Positions 7,896-15,990 of a DNA stretch of 64,000 bases are shown piece after piece; position 1 is the stretch's first letter; every line of letters starts with the position of its first letter. The stretch spans positions 6,820,001 to 6,884,000 of the forward strand of contig NZ_JAFBCM010000001.1 of NCBI RefSeq assembly GCF_016907715.1, read 5' to 3'. A program made the position numbers and the translations under genes. The stretch comes from Tenggerimyces flavus (lineage in GTDB: Bacteria; Actinomycetota; Actinomycetes; Propionibacteriales; Actinopolymorphaceae). The notes under the pieces are model-generated. The model was given only the letters and a program-made list of their open reading frames with translations. It made no database searches and was not told where the DNA came from.

Positions 7896-8900
7896 ATGGA
7901 ACCTGGCTGGCGGGCGTCCACGTCGCATGCGGAGCCGGCCGAAATCACCCCGGGGATCTGGCGACTTCCCGTGCCGCTGCCCGGTCACAGCATCGGATAC
8001 GTCAACTCCTACGCGCTGATCGCGCCGGAGGGCGTGCTGCTGATCGACGTCGGCTGGCGGTCGGACGAGTCCTGGGACGCGCTCGACCAGCTGCTGCGCG
8101 GCGTCGGCTCGTCGGCACGCGACGTACGCCGCGTGCTGCTGACGCACTTCCATCCCGACCACTGCGGCCAAGCCGGGCTGTTCGTCGACGCGTCGATCGG
8201 GATGCACCCGATCGACGCGGGTCACCTGTACGACCGGTTCGTCGACCAGACGCCGTACCGGGCCGAGATGATGCGCTGGGTCGACGCGACCGGGTCGCCG
8301 GACGCGGTCCGCGAGGTGTCGCTCACCCAGCTGACCCGGTCGAAGGCACGCGTCGCTCCCCTCGTTCCCGACCACTTGGTCGTGGACGGCGAGGTGATCA
8401 AGCACGACCGCTGGGAGCTCACCGCGTTCCACACCCCTGGCCACACGGGCGGGCATCTCTGCTTCTACGAACGCACGTCGCGGTTGCTGTTCTCCGGCGA
8501 CCACGTGTTCCCGCACATCAAGACGAGTCCGGCGTTCCGCCCGCAGTGCTCCGCGGATCCGGTCGGCGACTACCTGCGGTCGTTGACCCGGCTCGCGACG
8601 CTTCCCGTCGACCTCGTGCTGCCGGGACACCAGGAGCCGTTCGAGGGCTTCGACGAACGCCTGGGTCAGCTGCGCCAGCACCATGCCGAGCGGCTGTCGC
8701 TGTGCGAGCGGCTGGTCGCCGGCGGGGCGTCGACGGTGTGGGAGGTCGCGAGCCTGGTGCCCCGTTCGCGTACGTGGGACCAGCTCAACGCGGCGGCGAA
8801 GATCAGCTCGATGGGCGAGACGTACGCGCACCTCGTCCACCTCGCGGCGACCGGCCGGGCGACGCGGGAAGGCAGCGCGCCGATCACGTGGGGCGGGTGA
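7896..8900 (+). CDS. MBL-fold metallo-hydrolase
   Basis: A 334-residue soluble hydrolase of the metallo-beta-lactamase superfamily. The metal motif THFHPDH covers His84, His86, Asp88 and His89; His183 in TPGHTGG and Asp202 in SGDHVFP complete a dinuclear zinc site. A C-terminal helical region follows LPGHQEPF, as in BLACT/LACTB2-like members that act on thioesters or lactones. The TCTATAG promoter motif and position between the MarR and lyase genes suggest co-regulation with the acid-catabolism genes. The 3' end overlaps the convergent lyase gene by 17 bp. Substrate unknown. Confidence 0.9.
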   Translation: MEPGWRASTSHAEPAEITPGIWRLPVPLPGHSIGYVNSYALIAPEGVLLIDVGWRSDESWDALDQLLRGVGSSARDVRRVLLTHFHPDHCGQAGLFVDASIGMHPIDAGHLYDRFVDQTPYRAEMMRWVDATGSPDAVREVSLTQLTRSKARVAPLVPDHLVVDGEVIKHDRWELTAFHTPGHTGGHLCFYERTSRLLFSGDHVFPHIKTSPAFRPQCSADPVGDYLRSLTRLATLPVDLVLPGHQEPFEGFDERLGQLRQHHAERLSLCERLVAGGASTVWEVASLVPRSRTWDQLNAAAKISSMGETYAHLVHLAATGRATREGSAPITWGG

Positions 8901-9978
8901 TCGGCTCCTTCCACGGCTTGAGCTGTCCCTCGTACACGCCCGGCCCGCGCTTGAAGTGCGTGGCCTCGGAGAACGTCTCGACGAACGGCAGGTCGGGGTC
9001 GTACCAGCGATCCGGGGTCATCGGCCGCGGTCCCGCCTTCGAGACGTGCCCCATCGTCGGCCGGCCGAGGATCTCGTCCAGCATCCACACGCAGTCGATG
9101 ATCCGGTCGAGGTCGACACCGTGGTCGATGCCCATACTGTCCAACAGGTGCAGCAGGTCCTCGGTCGCCATCATGCCGGTGGCGCGGCCGTTGCCGCAGT
9201 ACGGGCAGCCGCCGACGCCACCGATCGTGCCCTCGAGGTGCAGGACGTCGCCGGGGCCGAGCACGCGGAGTGCCGCGTACGCCGACACGATCGCCATGCC
9301 GCGCGCGTCGTGCAGGTGCAGCCGGAACGAACGGATCGCCGGCCAACGCTCCTTGATGGCTTGGAGGATCGCCTCGGTGCGGTGCGGGGTGTTCCAGCTC
9401 ATCGGGTCGAGCAAAACGACCGAGGTCACCGGGATGCCCGCCTCGTCCCAGGGCGCGTGCGCGGTCGCGAGGGTGTCCATCAGCTGGGGCAGCGCGACCT
9501 CGCCCGTGAAGTTCGATCCCCACGCGGCGTGCGCTCCGATGCCCGCCTCTCGGGCGCCGTTCTCCACCGCGCGGGCGACGACCTGAGGCCACGCCGCGAT
9601 GACCTGCGCCTGGCTACGGTTGTAGTTGCGCCGCGCGAAGACGTCGCACAGGTGGGCGGACAGCCGCGGCACGTCCTGCTCGATCGTGAGCGGCGGCGCG
9701 TACTGCCGAGCCCGTTCCACCGCGCGCTGGTTGACGAGTAGGGCGGTGTACGTCACTCCGGGCCGCGGCCGGAACCTCTTGACCACCTCGTCGATGTGGG
9801 CCATCTGCGGCGTGTACTCCGGGCGGACGAACGAGCCGACGACGATCTCATTCAGCCCGGTGTCGCTCAGCGCCTCGAGGAGCCGGACTTTGTCGTCGAC
9901 GGAGATGCCGGCGGACTCGATCTGCATGCCCTCGCGCATCGCCTCTTCCTTGTACGTGACGGTTGGCCATGCATCCAT
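8884..9978 (-). CDS. HMG-CoA lyase-like enzyme (DRE-TIM barrel family)
   Basis: A 364-residue TIM-barrel enzyme related to hydroxymethylglutaryl-CoA lyase. Signs are EAMREGMQIES at the first strand (the metal and general-base region), HLHDARG at 221-227 with His221 and His223 as metal ligands, and the Cys-bearing loop GGCPYCGNGRATG near 256-268, equivalent to the catalytic-Cys loop. The family splits a 3-hydroxyacyl-CoA into acetyl-CoA plus a keto acid; with the CoA-transferase gene it could complete breakdown of a branched or dicarboxylic acid. ATG 9978 is used, with TAGAAT 7 bp upstream suggesting a leaderless message; ATG 10005 would add nine residues. Exact substrate is not deducible. Confidence 0.82.
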   Translation of the reverse strand: MDAWPTVTYKEEAMREGMQIESAGISVDDKVRLLEALSDTGLNEIVVGSFVRPEYTPQMAHIDEVVKRFRPRPGVTYTALLVNQRAVERARQYAPPLTIEQDVPRLSAHLCDVFARRNYNRSQAQVIAAWPQVVARAVENGAREAGIGAHAAWGSNFTGEVALPQLMDTLATAHAPWDEAGIPVTSVVLLDPMSWNTPHRTEAILQAIKERWPAIRSFRLHLHDARGMAIVSAYAALRVLGPGDVLHLEGTIGGVGGCPYCGNGRATGMMATEDLLHLLDSMGIDHGVDLDRIIDCVWMLDEILGRPTMGHVSKAGPRPMTPDRWYDPDLPFVETFSEATHFKRGPGVYEGQLKPWKEPITRPT

Positions 9979-9983
9979 GCGCT

Positions 9984-10001
9984 CGATTCTATATTCTGTA
10001 G
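9984..10001. promoter_or_regulatory. Overlapping divergent promoters between the lyase and LLM genes
   Basis: CGATTCTATATTCTGTAG gives TAGAAT on the minus strand (7 bp before the lyase ATG at 9978) and TATATT on the plus strand (8 bp before an ATG at 10004). It resembles the reverse complement of the 1321 palindrome and may also be an operator of the local GntR regulator. Confidence 0.45.
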
Positions 10002-10003
10002 GC

Positions 10004-10030
10004 ATGGTCGGCGTGCCGGATCCGCGATGA
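10004..10030 (+). CDS. Possible 8-codon leader ORF before the luciferase-like gene
   Basis: An ATG at 10004 directly after a TATATT -10-like element opens an 8-residue frame, MVGVPDPR, whose TGA overlaps the ATG (10027) of the luciferase-like gene as ATGA. The main gene has no clear ribosome-binding site, so ribosomes loading leaderlessly on this short ORF could reinitiate on it. This is inference from spacing only. Confidence 0.3.
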   Translation: MVGVPDPR

Positions 10031-11049
10031 AGGTCGGTGTCTCGCTGCTGGGACTCGCGCAGCAGCCGCGGGACTCGGACATGACGCAGCGCCTCGGTGA
10101 GCTGCTCACCTGGGTGCACGCCGTACGGGACAGCGGCTTCGACTACCTCACGACCGGGCAGCACTACCTGCTCGATCCCCTGTGTGAGCTGCAACCCGTG
10201 CCGCTGTTGGCGCGCATCGCGTCGGAGAGCGGAGACCTGCGGCTGGTGAGCACGCTGATCGCGCCGCTGCACAACCCGGTCGACCTGGCCGAGACGTGGG
10301 CGTCCCTCGATGTGATCACCGGTGGACGGATCGGGCTGTCGTTCGCGCTCGGGTACCGGGACGTCGAGTACGCGGCGTTCGGCGTCGACCCGTCGAAGCG
10401 CGTGCGTGCGTTGCGCGAGGTCGTCGACACGGTGCGGGCGTTGTGGACGCAGGAGTCGGTGACGGTGACCGGGCTGGGGTTCGCGCTGGACCAGGCGGTC
10501 TGCACGCTTCGCCCTTTGCAGCAGCCGCATCCACCGATCTGGATCGCCGCCAACGCCGACGCGGCGGTCGCGCGGGTGGGTCGGTGGGGCTTGCCGTGGA
10601 ACGGGAACTCACACGCCCGGTACGAGACGATCGCCCGCCAGCTGGAGCTCTATCGCGCGGCGGCCGCACAGCCGGTGGGCACGTTCCCGCTCGGCCGCGA
10701 GCTCTACTGCGGCGCCACGCGGGCGGAGGCGGTCGCGATCGCGGAGCCGTACCTCGGCGGCAAGTACGACGCGTACGCCCAATGGGGACAGGACAAAGCG
10801 CTGCCCGGTGAGGAGGACTTCACGGTCCCGTTCGAGGAGCTCGCGGCGGACCGCTTCATCCTCGGCGATCCCGACGACTGCCTACGCGAGATCGCCCGCT
10901 ACGCCGCGCTCGGCGTCGACCACCTGCACCTGCGGATGAACTGGCCCGGCATGCCCCTCGACGTCGCGCTCGACGGCCTGCACCGCTTCACCGAGCACGT
11001 CCTCCCCCGGGTCCGAAACGGTCTGGACCTGGAACGCGCGGATTGGTAG
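10027..11049 (+). CDS. LLM-class flavin-dependent oxidoreductase
   Basis: A 340-residue enzyme of the bacterial luciferase/F420 monooxygenase superfamily. MKVGVSLLGLAQ at the N-terminus, DYLTTGQHYLLDP, SLDVITGGRIGLSFALGYRDVEYAAFG and PPIWIAANAD are the usual barrel signatures; the G-GYR-E/Y motif marks the flavin phosphate region. Such enzymes use reduced FMN or F420 to oxygenate or dehydrogenate small organic substrates. It diverges from the HMG-CoA-lyase-like gene through a compact shared promoter, so the two are probably expressed together. The end, GLDLERADW, is complete. Confidence 0.88.
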   Translation: MKVGVSLLGLAQQPRDSDMTQRLGELLTWVHAVRDSGFDYLTTGQHYLLDPLCELQPVPLLARIASESGDLRLVSTLIAPLHNPVDLAETWASLDVITGGRIGLSFALGYRDVEYAAFGVDPSKRVRALREVVDTVRALWTQESVTVTGLGFALDQAVCTLRPLQQPHPPIWIAANADAAVARVGRWGLPWNGNSHARYETIARQLELYRAAAAQPVGTFPLGRELYCGATRAEAVAIAEPYLGGKYDAYAQWGQDKALPGEEDFTVPFEELAADRFILGDPDDCLREIARYAALGVDHLHLRMNWPGMPLDVALDGLHRFTEHVLPRVRNGLDLERADW

Positions 11050-11207
11050 CGTCCGGGCCATGCTTCTCAGCGATGTCTAGGTGGCTGGACTCGACACGCG
11101 GGTGAAGTGTGCCCAGATCCGGGCCGTTCTGTCTGACTCTTCGTGAGCCTTCTCTTCGCGTGTCCTCGCATGTCCACGCCCGACAGACACGCCCCGAGGG
11201 AACTCCC

Positions 11208-12470
11208 ATGACCACCTCCACCAGCATCTGGCGCAATGGCGACTTCCGCCTGTTTCTCGGCGGGCAGCTGATCTCGCAGCTCGGCGACTCACTCCAGCTT
11301 CTGGCCCTGCCGCTGCTCGTCATCACCCTCACCGGCTCGCCCACCCAAGCCGGCCTGGTCCTCGGCGTCAGCACCGCGACGTACCTGGTCGTCGGGCTCG
11401 TGGCCGGCGCGCTCGTCGACCGCTGGGACCGCAAGCGCACCATGATCTGGTGCGAGATCGGGCGCGCGGTGCTGACCGCGACGATCCCGGTCGTGATGAT
11501 CTGGGACGCGCTCACGATGGCCCAGGTGTACGGCGTCGCGGTCACGACCGGCATCCTCACCGTGCTGTTCCGGACGGCGTGGACCACGGCGCTGCCGAAC
11601 GTCGTGCCGGCGCACCAGCTGCCGGACGCGCTCGGCGCGACGCACGCCTCGGGCAGTGCGCTGAGCATCGTGGGCTCGTCGATCGCGGGCGCGACGTACG
11701 CGCTCGGGCGTGCGGTGCCGTTCGTGTTCAACGTGGTCTCGTTCCTGGTGTCCGCGGTGACGCTGCGCGCGATCCGGACCCGGTTCCAGGAGGAGGCTCC
11801 GGCCGAGCCCGCGGCGAGCGGCAATCGGCTGGTCGGCGAGGTTCGCGACGGGCTGCAGTGGCTGTGGGGGCAGCGCGTGCTGCGGCTGCTCACGATCGTC
11901 GAGGCGGCGGACGCACTGCGGTTCGGCGCGGGCTACCTGCTGATCATCGAGCTGGCCCGGCACGTGGGCGCGAACCCCGTCCAGGTCGGGCTGGTGTTCA
12001 CCGGCGCGGCGATCGGCGGGCTCGCGGGCGGGCTGCTGGCCGGCAAGATCGCCGGCCGGTTCGCGCTCGGACGGGTCGCGACCGTGATGCTGTGGGTCGA
12101 GGCGGCCGCGTTCCCGCTCTACGCGATCGCGCCGTCCTGGATCTGGCTCGCGCTGGTGGCGTTCTCCGAGAGCGTGATCACGCCGATCTACTCGGTCGCG
12201 ATGGACACGTACCGGCTGTCGATCACGCCGGACCGGATGCGGGGGCGCGTGATGAGCGCGCTCGGCACGCTCGTCACCGGCGCCTCCGCGGTCGGCACGA
12301 TGGTCGGCGGCGTACTGCTCGGCCTGATCGGCGCGCCGGCGTTGGCGATCGCCTGTTCGGTCTGGCTGCTGGCGCTCGCCGTGCTGGCCACGGCGAGCCG
12401 TACGCTCCGGACCGCGCGGGCAAGTCGGTCAGGATCGTCCGAGTCCCGGCTCGGATCGGACTACTCCTGA
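11208..12470 (+). CDS. MFS transporter (MFS_3 type)
   Basis: A second major-facilitator protein of about 420 residues and twelve hydrophobic segments. WRNGDFRLFLGGQLISQLGD and LVDRWDRKRTM match the MFS_3 exporter subfamily, like the exporter at 6122, but the two differ enough to be separate genes. ATG 11208 is chosen because GAGGGAAC lies upstream; the longer frame from 11109 has no such signal. The 158-bp gap before it contains a GGGTGAAGTG fragment of the palindromic repeat family. Substrate unknown. Confidence 0.88.
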   Translation: MTTSTSIWRNGDFRLFLGGQLISQLGDSLQLLALPLLVITLTGSPTQAGLVLGVSTATYLVVGLVAGALVDRWDRKRTMIWCEIGRAVLTATIPVVMIWDALTMAQVYGVAVTTGILTVLFRTAWTTALPNVVPAHQLPDALGATHASGSALSIVGSSIAGATYALGRAVPFVFNVVSFLVSAVTLRAIRTRFQEEAPAEPAASGNRLVGEVRDGLQWLWGQRVLRLLTIVEAADALRFGAGYLLIIELARHVGANPVQVGLVFTGAAIGGLAGGLLAGKIAGRFALGRVATVMLWVEAAAFPLYAIAPSWIWLALVAFSESVITPIYSVAMDTYRLSITPDRMRGRVMSALGTLVTGASAVGTMVGGVLLGLIGAPALAIACSVWLLALAVLATASRTLRTARASRSGSSESRLGSDYS

Positions 12471-12475
12471 CTGGG

Positions 12476-12490
12476 GCCTGACAGTCAGGC
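12476..12490. promoter_or_regulatory. Palindrome between the exporter and glycosidase genes
   Basis: GCCTGACAGTCAGGC is a perfect 7-bp-arm palindrome with a 1-nt centre, 74 bp before the glycosidase start. The loop is too small for a terminator hairpin, so a protein-binding site is more likely. Confidence 0.35.
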
Positions 12491-12563
12491 TCGGCTCAGC
12501 GGCCGCCCGCAGCTTCCCTTGCAGCTCTCACGCGCCAACGCGCCATCGCAGGAGGGGTTCGTC

Positions 12564-15041
12564 ATGCCGTCGTTCGCTCGGTTCGTCGTCTCGCTCATGC
12601 TCGTCGTCGGGATCCTCCTGGCCGTTTCCACCGCTGCCCAGGCGGCGACGGTCACGATCAACGCCGACTACACCGTCACCGCAGGCACGTTCGACCACGC
12701 GAAGGTCCTGAACGGCAACGAGGGTGGCTACCTGACGCACAACGCGCTCACGTGGCTGCCGGAGTCGTACCCGCAGCTCGACCAACTGGGCATGCGGATG
12801 GTGGCGATCACCCACCTGCTGAACGAGAACTTCTACAACGTCGTCTCGGGAACGGCGCCGAACTTCAGCTACGACTTCGACAAGCTCGACCGGGTCGTGC
12901 TGCCGCTGGTCGAGCAGGGCATCACGCCGCTGATGGGCGTGGCGTTCACCCCGGCGGTGCTGGGCGGCTCGGCCACCGGCTTCAGCAACGCGATCCCCAA
13001 CAACAACGCGCACTGGACGCAGGTCGTGCGGGCGATGGTCCAGCACTACAAGGACCTCGGCCACACCGGGTGGTACTGGGAGGTGTGGAACGAGCCTGAT
13101 CTGACCGACGCGCAAGGAGTTCCGTCGTTCTGGGCCGGTACGCAGGCGCAGTTCAACGCGATGTACGCCGCGACCGCTGAGGGCGTTCGGGCGGCTGACC
13201 CTTCCGCGAAGATCGGTGGGCCGACGACGACGCAGGGTGGATGGGCGTTCTTCGAGGGCTTCACGACGTTCCTGAAGAACAACCCTGATGTGCCTTTGGA
13301 CTTCGCGTCGTTCCACACCTACGGGGGAAACACGTTCGGCGAGACCGACGCCGCGAAGATGCGGCTCGACGCCGCCGGGCGCACGGGCGTGCCGATCTTC
13401 ATCACCGAGTGGAACCGCACGCCGAACATGACCGGCGGCCCGGGGTCGGCGACGGACACCAACGTCGGCGCGTCCTACGCCGCCCGCCGGGTGGCCGACG
13501 CGCTCGACAGGCCGGCGTTGTCGAAGGTCTTCTGGTTCGTTCCGAAGGAAGGGCTGACGCCGACGGCGTTGATGAACGGCGACCTGGGCCTGCTGACGGT
13601 CGACGGGCACAAGAAGGCGCCGGCCAACACGTTCCAGCTGCTGAACAGGCTGTACGGGACGCGGTTGGCGGCGACCGCCACCGGCTCCGGAACTTCCGAT
13701 CGAACGGTCGGGACTATCGCGACCAAGGACCCTGCTACCGGGAAAGTTGCGGTACTGGCCTGGAACGATCAGAACGCGGCGACGGATCTTTCGGTGAACC
13801 TGTCGAAACTTCCGTACGCCGGGCAGAACGTGCGGCTGACGCGCTACCAGATCGACGCGACGCACGGGACCTACTGGCAGGACTACTCCGAAGGCCTGCG
13901 GGGCTGGAAGGTCGGGCCGTACGAGAACGCCGACCCGGTGGAGAGCCGGGTCATCGCCGGCGGGGAGTCGCTCACGCGGACGTTCCAGGCCGCCCCGCAC
14001 AGCGTGGTGCTGTGGGTGCTCGAGCCGACCGCGACGCCGCCGACCGACGTTCCCCAGGTCGGGCCGGCCCCGATCCCCGTGGGGTCACGCAACCTCGCGC
14101 ACGGACGGCTGGCTTCCGCGAGCACTTCGGTGGCGTTCGGCTGGTCGCCCGGTGCGGTGGTGGACGGTCTCACCCACACGTTCCGGAAGGTCGACAGCGG
14201 CCCGATCAGCAACGGCTGGTCGAGCAACGGCCACCCCTCGGCAGTGGCGTCCGCTCCCGAATGGGTGCAGGTGGATCTTGGGGCACCGGTGTCGTTGAGT
14301 CGGATCAAGCTGTTCCCTCGCGACGACAAGGAGTGCGAGGGCTACGGCTTCCCGGTCGACTTCGTTCTGCAGGGCAGCAACGACGGCGCGAACTGGTCGA
14401 ACCTGCGGACGGTGACCAACCACAACGGCGGCCAGCCGCTCGCCGCTCCGATCGGTGCGCAGACGTACACAGTTTCCGGGACTTTCCGGTACGTACGGGT
14501 GACCGCCTCGCGGCTGCGGCCCGCGTGTGCCGACGACCCGAGCTTCCACTTCCAGCTCGCCGAGCTGCAGGTGGAGAGTGACACCAACGCATCGATCGGA
14601 GCCACTGCCCAGGGCAGCACGACGATCGAGGACTGGGGCTGGTCCCAGGCGTTCGTGAACGACGGCGTCCGGTCGTCCTCGGGCGCCTCGCACGGCTGGT
14701 CGACCGCACTGCTGACCGCCAACACGCCCCAGCACCTCACGCTCCGGCAGCCCGCGACGACCCGGCTGAGCCGCGTCGACCTGTTCCCGCGCGACGAGGC
14801 GGGCAACCAGGGTGCGGGGTTCCCGAAGTCGTTCCACGTCCAGGTTGCCGCCGACGACGCGTGTGCGACGTGGACGACGGTGGCGAGCCGGGCGAACTAT
14901 CCGAACCCGGGGACATTCGCCCGCACGATCGGCTTCCCCACCAGTACTGCTCGGTGCGTGCGGATCGAGGCCACCGATCTGTATCGGTTCTCCGATGGAA
15001 CTTTCGCGTTCCAGCTGGCGGAGGTCGAGCTCTACCACTGA
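12564..15041 (+). CDS. Secreted GH39-like glycosidase with two F5/8-type C (CBM32-like) domains
   Basis: An exported carbohydrate-active enzyme of 825 residues. ATG 12564 follows AGGAGGGG and opens a Sec signal peptide ending near AQAA (residue 28). The catalytic part is a clan GH-A barrel: acid/base Glu177 in EVWNEPDL and nucleophile Glu282 in FITEWN, the GH39-like pattern seen in xylosidases and iduronidases. A beta-sandwich follows to about 500, then two discoidin-type domains (about 525-670 and 675-823), each with the sequence pattern SRI-LFPRD or SRVDLFPRD. These probably bind the glycan. A similar enzyme with three such domains is at 54649. Linkage specificity is not deducible. Confidence 0.85.
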   Translation: MPSFARFVVSLMLVVGILLAVSTAAQAATVTINADYTVTAGTFDHAKVLNGNEGGYLTHNALTWLPESYPQLDQLGMRMVAITHLLNENFYNVVSGTAPNFSYDFDKLDRVVLPLVEQGITPLMGVAFTPAVLGGSATGFSNAIPNNNAHWTQVVRAMVQHYKDLGHTGWYWEVWNEPDLTDAQGVPSFWAGTQAQFNAMYAATAEGVRAADPSAKIGGPTTTQGGWAFFEGFTTFLKNNPDVPLDFASFHTYGGNTFGETDAAKMRLDAAGRTGVPIFITEWNRTPNMTGGPGSATDTNVGASYAARRVADALDRPALSKVFWFVPKEGLTPTALMNGDLGLLTVDGHKKAPANTFQLLNRLYGTRLAATATGSGTSDRTVGTIATKDPATGKVAVLAWNDQNAATDLSVNLSKLPYAGQNVRLTRYQIDATHGTYWQDYSEGLRGWKVGPYENADPVESRVIAGGESLTRTFQAAPHSVVLWVLEPTATPPTDVPQVGPAPIPVGSRNLAHGRLASASTSVAFGWSPGAVVDGLTHTFRKVDSGPISNGWSSNGHPSAVASAPEWVQVDLGAPVSLSRIKLFPRDDKECEGYGFPVDFVLQGSNDGANWSNLRTVTNHNGGQPLAAPIGAQTYTVSGTFRYVRVTASRLRPACADDPSFHFQLAELQVESDTNASIGATAQGSTTIEDWGWSQAFVNDGVRSSSGASHGWSTALLTANTPQHLTLRQPATTRLSRVDLFPRDEAGNQGAGFPKSFHVQVAADDACATWTTVASRANYPNPGTFARTIGFPTSTARCVRIEATDLYRFSDGTFAFQLAEVELYH

Positions 15042-15141
15042 CGAAAGCGGCACGCTTCCGGACGCTGGCCTAGGATCTTGACTGTCCTGGAAGCCAGGTC
15101 CGGCAGCCTGGCCGTTCGTCGTCTACTCGGGGGCAGTTCTC

Positions 15142-15522
15142 ATGACTGAGTTCGCGGTCTCGGTCGAGCTACGCGACGTGGCCTCTCTGCGGGTGGCCGT
15201 GGTGGTGCCGCGCGGCGAGGGCGACGTCGACCACATGCCGCTGCTGCGCGAGCGCTTGCTCTCGGCGCTCGACCCGGCGCCGGCCGCGCTGGTCGTCGAC
15301 CTGTCCCAGGTGGCGTTCCTGGACTCGTCCGGGATCGGGACGTTGGTCGTCGCCGCCCGCCGAGCCCGCGAGCTCGACTGCGAGTTCCACCTCGCCGCCC
15401 CCACCCACGTCGCCGCCCGAGCGCTGGCCGCCACCGCGCTGGATCGGATCTGGCCGATCCACCCCAGCGTCGACGAGGCCCTCGCCACCGTCGAACGCGG
15501 CGGACCGTCAACCCCGAGCTGA
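15142..15522 (+). CDS. STAS-domain anti-sigma-factor antagonist
   Basis: A 126-residue protein consisting of one STAS domain. AALVVDLSQVAFLDSSGIGTL carries the phosphorylatable Ser motif (Asp61, Ser62, Ser63) of SpoIIAA/RsbV-type antagonists, which release a sigma factor by binding its anti-sigma kinase when unphosphorylated. GGGGGC precedes the ATG. No kinase or sigma gene is adjacent, so it works as an orphan or with a partner elsewhere. Confidence 0.88.
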   Translation: MTEFAVSVELRDVASLRVAVVVPRGEGDVDHMPLLRERLLSALDPAPAALVVDLSQVAFLDSSGIGTLVVAARRARELDCEFHLAAPTHVAARALAATALDRIWPIHPSVDEALATVERGGPSTPS

Positions 15523-15534
15523 CAAGATGGGGCG

Positions 15535-15990
15535 GTGGAGCTCCGCGAAATCGAGATCTTCCTGACGCTGGCCGACGAACTACACTTCGGCAGGACCGCG
15601 GAGCGGCTGTACCTGTCCTCGTCGCGCATCAGCCAGACCGTGCGGACGCTGGAGGCGCGGGTCGGCGGGGAGCTGTTCGAGCGGACGTCGCGGCGGGTGC
15701 TGCTGACTCCGTTGGGCGAACGGCTGCGGGACCGGCTGCGGCCAGCGTACGACGAGATCTACCGCGCGTTCGCCGAGGTCCGCGAGGTCGCGTCGGGGAT
15801 CACCGGGCAGCTGCGGATCGCGTTGCTCAACTTCGTGGCCGGTGGTGCTGCGGGAGCCGCGGGCGCTCGCCGTTCGCAAGCGGCATCCGCTGGCGGGGCT
15901 CGGGGTTGCGACGCGCGCCGACCTGGAGGCGTTGCCTTTGGTTGACGCGTCATCCACCGTGCCACCGGAGACGCTCCCGGTCGTCCAACT
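15535..15990 (+). pseudogene. LysR-family regulator gene with an internal deletion and lost 3' end
   Basis: The first ~100 codons are a good LysR winged helix (MELREIEIFLTLADELHFGR, then TAERLYLSSSRISQTVRTLE). After ITGQLRIALLNFVAGG the frame turns into unrelated sequence, but one frame over a later piece of the effector domain appears at once (VLREPRALAVRKRHPLAG through VPPETLP). About 60 residues of the effector domain are therefore deleted with a frame change, near a GGCCGGTG at 15837-15844. The remaining C-terminus is cut where homology to the convergent amidohydrolase begins. Nonfunctional as an effector-responsive regulator; the first 100 residues might still be made. Confidence 0.85.
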
